In this document: positions 34,481 through 42,644 of the stretch, in pieces
How the letters are laid out: the number at the start of each line of letters is the position of its first letter
How positions within the stretch are numbered: position 1 is the first letter of the stretch
Source: Bin5 sp965261695
GTDB lineage: Bacteria; Chloroflexota; Anaerolineae; Caldilineales; Caldilineaceae
Direction of reading: 5' to 3'
Length of the DNA stretch: 64,000 nucleotides
Assembly: GCA_965261695.1 (NCBI GenBank)
Contig: OZ253474.1
Span: 3,844,001-3,908,000 of the forward strand
Made by a program: the position numbers and the translations under genes
The notes under the pieces: generated by a model
Seen by the model: only the letters and a program-made list of their open reading frames with translations
Databases searched by the model: none
Told to the model about the DNA's origin: nothing

Positions 34481-34519
34481 CGGACAGGTGGTTGACACGA
34501 TTGGCAAACCACCTGTCCG
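34481..34519 (-). promoter_or_regulatory. long perfect hairpin between binding protein and DppB-like permease
   Basis: CGGACAGGTGGTT (34481-34493) and AACCACCTGTCCG (34507-34519) form a perfect 13-bp stem with a 13-nt loop. No T-run follows on the minus strand. It probably stabilises the binding-protein message or partly terminates transcription. Confidence 0.6.
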
Positions 34520-34532
34520 TTTCAGAATGAGG

Positions 34533-34560
34533 GCGGCGGGGCGCAGCAGGCGCCCGCCGC
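34533..34560 (-). promoter_or_regulatory. second GC-rich hairpin in the same gap
   Basis: GCGGCGGGGCGC (34533-34544) pairs with GCGCCCGCCGC (34550-34560) apart from one bulged G, loop of about 5 nt. It lies 18 bp downstream of the binding-protein stop codon on the minus strand. Confidence 0.5.
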
Positions 34561-34577
34561 TGATTGACATGCGCCGA

Positions 34578-36293
34578 CTACTCTGTGAGATACCAGTCGG
34601 CGGCATTGAAGGAGGTGTCGCCCAGGCTGGGATTCCAGATGAAGTTGCCGACGCGATCGCTGACCAGATGGCAGAGCGGATCCTGGGTAACCCAGAGGTA
34701 GGGCAGTTCGTCATTCATGATCGCCGAAATCTGCCAGGCGACCTCCTTTGCCTTTTCGGGATCGGTGGTGGCGGCCGACATACTCACCAGTTCATCGAGT
34801 TCCTCGTTGCAGTAGGCGGTCCACTCGGAGTAGACGCCGCCGCAAGCCCAGTGACCGGCGACCAGCGCGGGGTGGCTGCCGTCGTAGCCACTCTCGGACC
34901 AGAGGTCCATGTTGCCTTCGCGCATGATTTCGATGAAGGCGCTGTACTTGACGTGTATAATCTTGACCTTGATGCCGGCCTCGCCCAGCGCCTGCTGCAC
35001 GTAGGCGGCGATGGGATCTTCGCCTTCGGAATGGCTCTGGAAGATGATTTCGCGATCGAAATCCCATCCCACTTCCTCAAGAATGGCGCGGGCCTTGTCC
35101 GGGTCATGCTCGTAGGGGTTGATGTTGGGATTGGCGGCCCAATCGGGGAAGTTCACCGGCGAGGTGATCGCCTGTCCCAGACCTTCCCATCTGAGTATGT
35201 TGAGCACTTCGCGGTCGATGGCGTGCATCATTGCCTGGCGCACGCGTTTGTCATAGAGGTACTCCTTACGGCCATTGACGCCGATGCCGCCGAAAGAGGG
35301 TGAAGCATTGCAGGTCAGGGTTGCGCCTTCCATTGCGCTTGCGCGCTGCAGGATATCGCCGCCTGCCCGCTCCAGAATTTCAAGCTCTCCCGCTTCCACT
35401 TTGGCGATGGCGGCTTCGGGGCTGAGGTTCTGGAACATGATGATTTTGTCGACATTGGCTTCATGCAGGTAGGGAAGGTCCAGCCAGTACGGGCGCACCG
35501 CTTCGAGTTCGATGTACTGCGTTTCCTTGTACTCGACCAGGCGGAAGGGTCCCGAATGCACGTCGGGGTTGGAGTTGAAGGGGTGGGCCTCGATTTCTTC
35601 AATCGACGTGGCGCCCTCGTAGACGTGGCTCGGGGCAATCGAACGGTACAGCAGGCGCGGGAATGTGACATCCGCCTGAACGAGTTGGAAACGGACAGTA
35701 TGATCGTCGATCACCTCGATGCCGGTAACTTCATCGGCCGAGCCGTCGGCGAAAGCAGCATAGCCTTCGATCAGATTGCCGTCGAGGAAACCCCAGCCGC
35801 CGGCGGTCATGTCGAGGAAACCGGGCGTGAGTAAGCGCTCATAGGTCCACTTGACATCGTTGGAGGTGAGGGGAACGCCGTCGCTCCATTGGGCCTCTGC
35901 CGGCAGGTGGAAGGTGACGCTGTCCGCGTCCTCACCAACCTCGAAGCTCTCGGCCAGATAGGGATCCATGCCGCCGGTTGTGTTGTGAATGACCAGGCCG
36001 GGCCAGACCAGTTTCATCGTGTTGTGCCAGGCGGTGGTCTCGTAGAACCAGAGTGGTGAGAAGTAGGTGGTGCGGCCGCCGGAACCCTTGTAGCGGATGA
36101 TGCCGCCTTTGGGTATGCCGCCGGCTGCGGTTTCGACTTCGGCTGCCGGGGCTTCGGCTGCCGGGGCTTCGGTGGCGGGCGCGGCCGGCGCCGCGGGTTG
36201 GCCGCATGCTGCTGCGGCCAGACTGGCGGCTGTGAATGCCGACACTCTCAAGAACTGTCGCCGAGAAATCCGGTAGTTCATCTTGCTCTCCAT
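34578..36293 (-). CDS. peptide-type ABC substrate-binding lipoprotein (family 5)
   Basis: 571-residue DppA/OppA-type (SBP_bac_5) binding protein. ATG 36293 follows AAAGGAGAAG on the minus strand; the longer frame to 36419 lacks support. Tat-type signal ISRRQFLRVSAFTAASLAAAAC with lipobox Cys30, then a low-complexity Ala/Pro/Glu linker. Family motifs are DADSVTFHLPAEAQWSDGVPLTSNDVKWTYE (split here between lobes), NGRKEYLYDKRVRQAMMHAIDRE and the WACGGVYSEWTAYCNEELDELV end segment. It leads an operon with DppB, DppC and two BNR proteins, so its ligand may be an oligosaccharide rather than a peptide. Confidence 0.9.
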   Translation of the reverse strand: MESKMNYRISRRQFLRVSAFTAASLAAAACGQPAAPAAPATEAPAAEAPAAEVETAAGGIPKGGIIRYKGSGGRTTYFSPLWFYETTAWHNTMKLVWPGLVIHNTTGGMDPYLAESFEVGEDADSVTFHLPAEAQWSDGVPLTSNDVKWTYERLLTPGFLDMTAGGWGFLDGNLIEGYAAFADGSADEVTGIEVIDDHTVRFQLVQADVTFPRLLYRSIAPSHVYEGATSIEEIEAHPFNSNPDVHSGPFRLVEYKETQYIELEAVRPYWLDLPYLHEANVDKIIMFQNLSPEAAIAKVEAGELEILERAGGDILQRASAMEGATLTCNASPSFGGIGVNGRKEYLYDKRVRQAMMHAIDREVLNILRWEGLGQAITSPVNFPDWAANPNINPYEHDPDKARAILEEVGWDFDREIIFQSHSEGEDPIAAYVQQALGEAGIKVKIIHVKYSAFIEIMREGNMDLWSESGYDGSHPALVAGHWACGGVYSEWTAYCNEELDELVSMSAATTDPEKAKEVAWQISAIMNDELPYLWVTQDPLCHLVSDRVGNFIWNPSLGDTSFNAADWYLTE

Positions 36294-36688
36294 GTTCTCT
36301 TCTCCTTTTTGAATGGATGTCAGACCAAGGACGATGATAGGGAATTCTACGCAACGGATTGCGCCACCGGCAGAGTCTTGGGCGTCAGCGGCGAGGCCAT
36401 TGATGCTGCCCGTGGGCAATAGCAGGTTCGCAGCGCCTTTTGATCAGGATAGCAGCAGGCATGATGGCGTAAATTTTCCAGATAGCGGGCGTTATTCAGA
36501 CATCCTTCTTTCTTGTTGTTCGAGTGCTGTCGGCGAATGGCTAGCGCCGCTAGGCGCGGCACCGCGATGACTGCGACAATCAGCGTGAATCGGAGGAGCG
36601 TTTGCGGTTTCGGAGATTATGTAAATGGCGAATTTGGCCGAAGTCAACGCGAACACAGACACTATTGTCTGGCAGCCGTATCTCGCCG

Positions 36689-36717
36689 ATGCTAACATTT
36701 ATGTATCAATATGTCAA
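36689..36717 (-). promoter_or_regulatory. candidate promoter for the minus-strand importer operon
   Basis: Minus strand TTGACA (complement of 36712-36717), 17 bp, TAGCAT (complement of 36689-36694). The -35 is a perfect consensus; the -10 matches at four of six positions. Confidence 0.45.
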
Positions 36718-36746
36718 TGGGCGAAATTGAGGCAGAATACCGCCTG

Positions 36747-36775
36747 TTGCGTTCTGGTTGTCGGTTAAATATACT
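36747..36775 (+). promoter_or_regulatory. candidate promoter for the PhyH gene at 36891
   Basis: TTGCGT (36747-36752), 17 bp, TATACT (36770-36775). The predicted start near 36782 gives a leader of about 109 nt. Confidence 0.45.
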
Positions 36776-36890
36776 TATTCAGAAGGAATCTGTCTGAGGC
36801 TGTCACGCGGCCGTGCGATGCGACAGATGATCGCTCGTGAACATGGTGAGCGCGGCTTTTACGAGGTACTGACAAGAGGGAGAGTTACAG

Positions 36891-37940
36891 ATGCCTGATT
36901 CGACTTTCGTCCCATTTGAAGAATCAAGCCAGCACATCGAGGATGCAGCGACATTGCAATCGAGATTTGCCGACAGAGGCTATCTCTTCTTCAGGCATCT
37001 GATCGACCGGCAGCGGATCGAGCGTGTCAGGGACGGCGCCATCGCCGCGCTCAAGGCGCATGGCTTCGTCAATGAAGACGCGACCGCGGAGTCGACGTGG
37101 TCGGGCAAGTGGCCGGAGTCCAATGAGTTGTCGCCGGACGGCGCGGTCACGGCTGATATCGTCAAGTTGGGGATTCTCGAAGAGTTGGCGAGGACGCCGG
37201 AACTCATGGAACTGCTGGGCAGAGTGTTCGGGGGCGAGGTTTTCTGCTGGTTGGACAACAAGACCCGCATCAGGATGATGCTCAGCGGCAAAAGGAGCAT
37301 GCAGGTCGCGGACGGCCCCAAGTTTTCCTTTACGACGCCCGGCCACCAGGACTACTACTTCTTTCGACCGGTCGAGTTCTGCACCGTCTGGATACCGCTG
37401 ATGGACATTGACGAGACGGTCGGCGGGCTGACGATTGGCAAGGGTTCCAAGCAGGAGGGCCTGCACGAAGTCTGGTGGAAAGGCAATGACTACCTGGGCG
37501 TGGCCGAAAGCCCTGAACAGGCCCGCGCCTGGCGCGCGGACGGCGGCGTGGTTGTGGCCGGCACGGTCAAGAACGGCAATGAAGGCCGGGCGTGGCTGCG
37601 TTCGGATTTTGAGATGGGCGACGCGCTCATCTTTCACCCGCTGATGATGCACGCCGGCATCGCCAACAACTCGGACAAGGTCAGGATATCCGCCGATTTC
37701 AGATATCAGCGCCAGGGGACCCAAACGCACTGGGAGTCTCACGCCGACATGGTCGACTCGGTGAGATACTTTGGCGAAGTGTTCAGACGCCTGGATGAGC
37801 TGGGCGTTAAGCCGGGCGGCATTTATGAGAAGGCGTGGGAGACGCTGCGCCTGGAAGGCCCGGGTCAGCAAGCGGATTACAGCGTGGCAGCGCGGGTGAA
37901 AGAGGTTGTCGAGCAGATGGGCGGCGGTGGGGTACAGTGA
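36891..37940 (+). CDS. phytanoyl-CoA dioxygenase (PhyH) family protein
   Basis: 349-residue Fe(II)/2-oxoglutarate oxygenase of the PhyH family. AAGAGGGAGAG precedes ATG 36891. The N-terminal FADRGYLFFRHLIDRQRIERVRDG is the family opening. The iron site is likely PGHQDYYFF (HxD) plus the distal His in LIFHPLMMHAGIANNS, and the Arg in VRISADFRYQ would bind 2-oxoglutarate. Among the five PhyH genes here it is the most divergent and longest. It precedes the binding-protein pair under a separate promoter. The substrate is unknown; such enzymes hydroxylate lipids, amino acids, ectoine or phosphonates. Confidence 0.87.
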   Translation: MPDSTFVPFEESSQHIEDAATLQSRFADRGYLFFRHLIDRQRIERVRDGAIAALKAHGFVNEDATAESTWSGKWPESNELSPDGAVTADIVKLGILEELARTPELMELLGRVFGGEVFCWLDNKTRIRMMLSGKRSMQVADGPKFSFTTPGHQDYYFFRPVEFCTVWIPLMDIDETVGGLTIGKGSKQEGLHEVWWKGNDYLGVAESPEQARAWRADGGVVVAGTVKNGNEGRAWLRSDFEMGDALIFHPLMMHAGIANNSDKVRISADFRYQRQGTQTHWESHADMVDSVRYFGEVFRRLDELGVKPGGIYEKAWETLRLEGPGQQADYSVAARVKEVVEQMGGGGVQ

Positions 37941-37976
37941 CCGCAACTGGCTGGATTGGGCGCACATGAGTTCGTA

Positions 37977-38005
37977 TTGACAGAATACACCATATCGCGT
38001 AGATT
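37977..38005 (+). promoter_or_regulatory. promoter for the first DppA-like gene
   Basis: TTGACA (37977-37982, perfect), 17 bp, TAGATT (38000-38005). It gives a leader of about 137 nt before ATG 38149. A GNRA-capped hairpin (GCCTC, loop GCGA, GAGGC at 38105-38118) lies in that leader. Confidence 0.6.
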
Positions 38006-38148
38006 TGCGTTGTCGTACAGCAGATCCCTTACCAATCGCTACAACAGGTTCGCATGTGCTTGATAGCGGATCGTGCTGAAGAGTTCTTCTATAGGGCGTG
38101 TTGAGCCTCGCGAGAGGCCAACTTAACATTCAAGAGGAGGAAGTCACG

Positions 38149-40140
38149 ATGAAGCACAGAAGGGGTAATCCGATTGGGTTGGCACTTTTTAGCATCGGTC
38201 TGATTGCGGCGCTGGTACTGGCAGCCTGCGGCGCGCCGGCGGCCGAGCCCGCTGCACCGGAGGCGCCGGCCGCAGCGGCAGAGGATATGGATTCGGGTTA
38301 TAAGGAAGCGCCGATGCTGGCGGCGCTGGTCGCGAGCGGGGATCTGCCGCCGGTTGAGGAGCGTCTGCCAGCGGAGCCGGTGGTCTCCAAGGCGCCCGAC
38401 ATCGGCACGTACAGCGACACGCTGGCCCACCACATCACAGAGGGCATCGATTATCCCTTTAACATGTATGTGGTCGGCAACCTGAACCGGCTGCAGTTGG
38501 CGACCTACCAGGGCATGGGCATCTTCAGCGTGGAGGAAGAGCCGGTGCTGGAGCCGGACCTGGCCACGCATTGGGAGATCTCCGAGGATGGTCGCGAGAC
38601 GACCGTCCATTTGCGGCCGGGGGTCAAATGGTCGGACGGAATGCCGTTCACGACCGATGACATCATGTTCACATTCGAGGATGTGATCATGAACGATGAG
38701 CTGGCCAACCCGCGGTCGGCCAATATCCAGAAGGTATTCGACAGCTACGGCGGCGTAACATTCGAGCAAATCGACGAATACACGTTCAAGATGATCGCCA
38801 CCGACCCGGCTCCGGCGCTGTTGGAGGAGATCTTCGTCCCGCGCAGCGGCTGGCAGCAGTTCTATACGCTGCCCAAGCATGAGATGGAGAATGTGCATCC
38901 CAAGTACAACGCGGATGCGACGCTGGCGGACTGGCAGGGAGCGCGGCTGCCCGGCGAACGGCCGGCAGTGCTGACGCCGTGGGTCACGATCGGCGTTGTC
39001 GGCGACAAGCTGGTGAGCGAACGCAACCCCTACTATTGGAAGGTGGACGCGGCCGGCCAGCAGCTGCCCTACTTCGACCGTTTTGTATTTAAACTGGTTA
39101 CGAGTCCAAGCGAAATCGCCCTGGGTCTCGTTTCGGGTGAATTGCAAGCTGATCTGCACGGCGGGGCAATGATGGAGGCGGGCCTCATCAAGCAGAACGA
39201 AGAGGAGGCCAACATCTCGCTGGTCATGTTTGAGGAGACCAGCCGCATCCACGGGTTGTGGTTCAACTTCGACCATATGGATGAGAGTATGAACTGGCTG
39301 ATCAACAATCCGAAGTTTACCGATGCGCTCAGCATGATCATGGACCGCCAGCGGATGTCGGAGCGGGTTTCGCCGGTGGTGGTGCCTGACCGGTCGCCGT
39401 TGCCAGATGTGCTGAGCGCGAAGTTCCCGGACATCGATGCCAAGTACGAGTTGAAGTACGATCCGGAAGGTGGGCTGGCGCTGCTGGAAGAGATAGGTGT
39501 TGTGGATACGGACGGCGACGGCTGGAGGGAGTTTCCGGAGGGACAGCCGCGCGCGGGCGAGCCGATCGGCTGGAGAATCCTGGTGGCGATCCATGATACC
39601 AGCCGAGTGCGCACCGGTGAGGACTTTGCGCAGCAGATGAAGGACATCGGCTTCGAAGTCGAGGTGGACCCGATCAACGAGACGTTGATGTACGAAAACT
39701 TCGTCCGTCCCGCTGACTACGACGCCCTGATCCGTAGCCCTGCATTCGACCACAACACGCGGATCAGCCTGGACGAGAGCAGGTTGAACTCCTTTCTGCT
39801 GCCGATTCGCGAGGATGCGGTGCCCGACTTTCAGCGCCTGACCGGGCTGGAAAGTCTGATGTCTTGGCAACAGGTCTGGTTCGACCTGTCGGAGCAGTAC
39901 GAGGCAGGAGAACTGGACGAGGAGGAGGGGTTGAGGCAGTTGGCCGAGGTGATCGCGCAGGACGGCTGGCGAGTCGGGATTCCGATGACCGGCTTCCGCG
40001 CGTTTGTGGTTGCCAGCAACGACATCGGCAACAACCCGCGCCTGTATCACCCCTACTACAACATGCACGTAGGCCCGAGTTTCACCTACAGTTGGGCTTA
40101 CTTTGTGCATAGCCGCATCTGGGAGTGGTACCAACAGTAA
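38149..40140 (+). CDS. DppA-like ABC substrate-binding lipoprotein, copy 1
   Basis: 663-residue SBP_bac_5 protein. ATG 38149 follows GAGGAGGA. Sec-type lipoprotein signal IGLALFSIGLIAALVLAAC with Cys27, then an Ala/Pro/Glu linker. Family motif: TTVHLRPGVKWSDGMPFTTDD. It is nearly identical to the next binding protein (40549), with about 560 bp identical by eye (39421-39980 against 41833-42392) while other stretches differ. Both probably feed the DppB-DppC-DppD-DppF set at 44.3-48.8 kb. A strong terminator follows. Confidence 0.9.
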   Translation: MKHRRGNPIGLALFSIGLIAALVLAACGAPAAEPAAPEAPAAAAEDMDSGYKEAPMLAALVASGDLPPVEERLPAEPVVSKAPDIGTYSDTLAHHITEGIDYPFNMYVVGNLNRLQLATYQGMGIFSVEEEPVLEPDLATHWEISEDGRETTVHLRPGVKWSDGMPFTTDDIMFTFEDVIMNDELANPRSANIQKVFDSYGGVTFEQIDEYTFKMIATDPAPALLEEIFVPRSGWQQFYTLPKHEMENVHPKYNADATLADWQGARLPGERPAVLTPWVTIGVVGDKLVSERNPYYWKVDAAGQQLPYFDRFVFKLVTSPSEIALGLVSGELQADLHGGAMMEAGLIKQNEEEANISLVMFEETSRIHGLWFNFDHMDESMNWLINNPKFTDALSMIMDRQRMSERVSPVVVPDRSPLPDVLSAKFPDIDAKYELKYDPEGGLALLEEIGVVDTDGDGWREFPEGQPRAGEPIGWRILVAIHDTSRVRTGEDFAQQMKDIGFEVEVDPINETLMYENFVRPADYDALIRSPAFDHNTRISLDESRLNSFLLPIREDAVPDFQRLTGLESLMSWQQVWFDLSEQYEAGELDEEEGLRQLAEVIAQDGWRVGIPMTGFRAFVVASNDIGNNPRLYHPYYNMHVGPSFTYSWAYFVHSRIWEWYQQ

Positions 40141-40170
40141 AGAGGTAGGCGGACATCCCGAGCATAGAGA

Positions 40171-40210
40171 GGGGCGCCCTGCGTTTTGACGACGGCAGGG
40201 CGCCCCTTTT
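40171..40210 (+). terminator. intrinsic terminator after DppA-like copy 1
   Basis: GGGGCGCCCTGC (40171-40182), 12-nt loop, GCAGGGCGCCCC (40195-40206), then TTTT. The 12-bp stem is perfect. Confidence 0.9.
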
Positions 40211-40228
40211 GCCTTTGCGGGGCGGTAG

Positions 40229-40339
40229 ATGGGAAAGAAGGTTGCGGTTGTGCTGAGCACCGACCGCTACTACCATACAGGCGACGCGGATGACCATTTC
40301 GACACCGCCTGTTACCTGATCTGTTCCGAGTTCGGTTGA
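40229..40339 (+). pseudogene. truncated 5' fragment of the nucleoside-hydrolase/FGE fusion gene
   Basis: A 36-codon frame (start MGKKVAVVLSTDRYYHTGD) matches the first 36 codons of the gene at 42645 almost base for base, then breaks off at a TGA (40337-40339) just where the intact gene continues ...SEFEHRG. It also has the same terminator and spacer upstream. It is a relic of a duplication that copied the binding-protein gene, its terminator and the start of the next gene. The usual ribosome site GGGGGAGG is degraded to GGGGCGG. Confidence 0.85.
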
Positions 40340-40375
40340 GCGCGATCGGAGGCAATGGGCGCACTTTTGTGCATC

Positions 40376-40405
40376 TTGACAAGAAATATAATATTTCGTT
40401 ATACT
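40376..40405 (+). promoter_or_regulatory. near-consensus promoter for DppA-like copy 2
   Basis: TTGACA (40376-40381, perfect), 18 bp of AT-rich spacer, TATACT (40400-40405). The predicted leader is about 137 nt. Its sequence is unrelated to the copy 1 promoter region by eye, so the two copies are probably expressed differently. Confidence 0.7.
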
Positions 40406-40548
40406 CGGAGTTGTCATCGATCGACTTCCACAACAATATGATTATTTGGGTTGCCACGCGAGGTTCAGGCTTTGTTGGGGGAATCTCCACCAAGGAGAAC
40501 TCAGGCGCGCGAGTGGTCAGCCACCTATTCAAAAGGAGTTAAGGGACA

Positions 40549-42552
40549 ATGAAGCAGAGGTCACGCTTTTCCTATGGTTTGGCGCTGGTGAGCATTGGTC
40601 TTATCGCAGCGTTGGTGCTGTCAGGGTGCGGCGCGCCCGCGGCGGAGCCGGCCGCGCCGGAAGCGGAGGCCGCGGCGCCGGCCGCAGCGGCAGAGGATAT
40701 GGATTCGGGCTATAAGGAAGCACCGCTGCTGGCGGCGCTGGTCGCGAGCGGGGATCTGCCGCCGGTTGAAGAGCGTCTGCCAGCGGAGCCGGTGGTTTCC
40801 ACGGCGCCCGACATCGGCACGTACAGCGACACGCTGGCCCACCACATCACGGTAGGGATCGACTACCCGTTTAACATGTATGTGGTTGGAAACCTGAACC
40901 GGCTGCAGCTGGCGACTTACCAGGGCATGGCCATTTTCAGCGTGGAGGAAGAGCCGGTGCTGGAGCCGGACCTGGCCACGCATTGGGAGATCTCCGAAGA
41001 TGGTCGCGAGACGACCGTCCATTTGCGGCCTGGGGTCAAATGGTCGGACGGGGTGCCCTTCACAACCGATGACATCATGTTCACGTTTGAGGATGTCATC
41101 ATGAACGACGAACTGGCCAACCCGCGGGCGGCCAATATCCGCAAGGTGTTTGACGGCTACGGCGGCGTAACATTCGAGCAGATCGACGAATACACGTTCA
41201 AGATGATCGCCACCGACCCGGCTCCGGCGCTGTTGGAGGAGATCTTCGTCCCGCGCAGCGGCTGGCAGCAGTTCTATACGCTGCCCAAGCATGAGATGGA
41301 GAATGTGCATCCCAAGTACAACGCGGATGCGACGCTGGCGGATTGGCAGGGAGCGCGGCTGCCTGCGGACCGGCCGGCAGTGCTCATGCCGTGGGCCCCA
41401 ACCGGAGTCGTGGGTGACAAGCTGGTGAGCGAACGCAACCCATACTATTGGAAGGTGGACGCTTCCGGCCAGCAGTTGCCCTACTTTGACCGCTTCGTAT
41501 TCAAGCTGATCTCGTCTCCGAGCGATATTGCGTTGGGTCTTGTCTCGGGTGAATTGCAAGCTGACCTGCATGGTGGGTCGATGATGGAGGCGGGCCTCGT
41601 CAAGCAGAACGAAGCAGCGGCCAACATCTCGCTGGTCATGTTTGAGGAGATCAGCCGCATCCACGGGTTGTGGTTCAACTTCGACCATATGGACCCAAGT
41701 ATGAACTGGCTGATCAACAATCCGAAGTTTACCGATGCGCTCAGCATGATCATGGACCGCCAGCGGATGTCGGAGCGGGTTTCGCCGGTGGTGGTGCCTG
41801 ACCGGTCGCCGTTGCCCGACGTACTGCGCTGGAAGTTCCCGGACATCGATGCCAAGTACGAGTTGAAGTACGATCCGGAAGGTGGGCTGGCGCTGCTGGA
41901 AGAGATAGGTGTTGTGGATACGGACGGCGACGGCTGGAGGGAGTTTCCGGAGGGACAGCCGCGCGCGGGCGAGCCGATCGGCTGGAGAATCCTGGTGGCG
42001 ATCCATGATACCAGCCGAGTGCGCACCGGTGAGGACTTTGCGCAGCAGATGAAGGACATCGGCTTCGAAGTCGAGGTGGACCCGATCAACGAGACGTTGA
42101 TGTACGAAAACTTCGTCCGTCCCGCTGACTACGACGCCCTGATCCGTAGCCCTGCATTCGACCACAACACGCGGATCAGCCTGGACGAGAGCAGGTTGAA
42201 CTCCTTTCTGCTGCCGATTCGCGAGGATGCGGTGCCCGACTTTCAGCGCCTGACCGGGCTGGAAAGTCTGATGTCTTGGCAACAGGTCTGGTTCGACCTG
42301 TCGGAGCAGTACGAGGCAGGAGAACTGGACGAGGAGGAGGGGTTGAGGCAGTTGGCCGAGGTGATCGCGCAGGACGGCTGGCGAGTCGGGATCCCGCTGA
42401 CCGGCTTCCGCGCGTTTTCGGTTGTGAGTAACGACATCGGCAACAACCCGCGCCTGTACCATCCCTACTACAGCAAGCACGTAGGCCCGAGTTTCACCTA
42501 CAGTTGGGCTTACTTTATCCATGGCCGCATCTTTGAGTGGTATCAAAAGTAA
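40549..42552 (+). CDS. DppA-like ABC substrate-binding lipoprotein, copy 2
   Basis: 667 residues; four more than copy 1, all in the Ala/Pro/Glu linker. AAAAGGAGTTAAGGG precedes ATG 40549. Lipobox LSGC, Cys27. Differences from copy 1 cluster in the linker, around residues 120-210 and 270-370, while residues ~427-613 are identical. Substitutions such as WVTIGVV to WAPTGVV and TSPSEIA to SSPSDIA lie in the ligand-facing lobes and could shift specificity. A terminator like that of copy 1 follows, with one stem mismatch. Confidence 0.9.
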   Translation: MKQRSRFSYGLALVSIGLIAALVLSGCGAPAAEPAAPEAEAAAPAAAAEDMDSGYKEAPLLAALVASGDLPPVEERLPAEPVVSTAPDIGTYSDTLAHHITVGIDYPFNMYVVGNLNRLQLATYQGMAIFSVEEEPVLEPDLATHWEISEDGRETTVHLRPGVKWSDGVPFTTDDIMFTFEDVIMNDELANPRAANIRKVFDGYGGVTFEQIDEYTFKMIATDPAPALLEEIFVPRSGWQQFYTLPKHEMENVHPKYNADATLADWQGARLPADRPAVLMPWAPTGVVGDKLVSERNPYYWKVDASGQQLPYFDRFVFKLISSPSDIALGLVSGELQADLHGGSMMEAGLVKQNEAAANISLVMFEEISRIHGLWFNFDHMDPSMNWLINNPKFTDALSMIMDRQRMSERVSPVVVPDRSPLPDVLRWKFPDIDAKYELKYDPEGGLALLEEIGVVDTDGDGWREFPEGQPRAGEPIGWRILVAIHDTSRVRTGEDFAQQMKDIGFEVEVDPINETLMYENFVRPADYDALIRSPAFDHNTRISLDESRLNSFLLPIREDAVPDFQRLTGLESLMSWQQVWFDLSEQYEAGELDEEEGLRQLAEVIAQDGWRVGIPLTGFRAFSVVSNDIGNNPRLYHPYYSKHVGPSFTYSWAYFIHGRIFEWYQK

Positions 42553-42582
42553 AGAGGTAGGCGGACATCCCGAGCATAGAGA

Positions 42583-42623
42583 GGGGCGCCCTGCGTTTTG
42601 ACGACGGCAGAGCGCCCCTTTTT
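42583..42623 (+). terminator. intrinsic terminator after DppA-like copy 2
   Basis: GGGGCGCCCTGC (42583-42594), 12-nt loop, GCAGAGCGCCCC (42607-42618), then TTTTT. One mismatch in the stem relative to copy 1. It lies only 22 bp before the next start codon, so read-through may set the level of downstream genes. Confidence 0.85.
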
Positions 42624-42644
42624 GCCTTTGCGGGGGAGGTTTTG

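Larger units (their letters stand above)
36294..36890. other. 597-bp divergent intergenic region
   Basis: It separates the minus-strand importer operon from the plus-strand PhyH gene. Short frames here lack ribosome sites and look like chance. The AT-rich centre (36680-36780) has one promoter candidate per strand, listed separately. The minus-strand leader would be long (about 390 nt). Confidence 0.7.

Noticed and set aside
34481..34560. Rho-independent terminator between binding protein and DppB-like permease
   Set aside because: Strong stems but no T-run on the minus strand; listed as intercistronic hairpins instead.
38089..42546. Long minus-strand open frames (723 and 641 codons) opposite the two binding-protein genes
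   Set aside because: They mirror the plus-strand genes, which have signals, ribosome sites and family motifs. The antisense frames are open because of GC-rich third positions and encode Arg/His/Gln-rich sequence with no family features.
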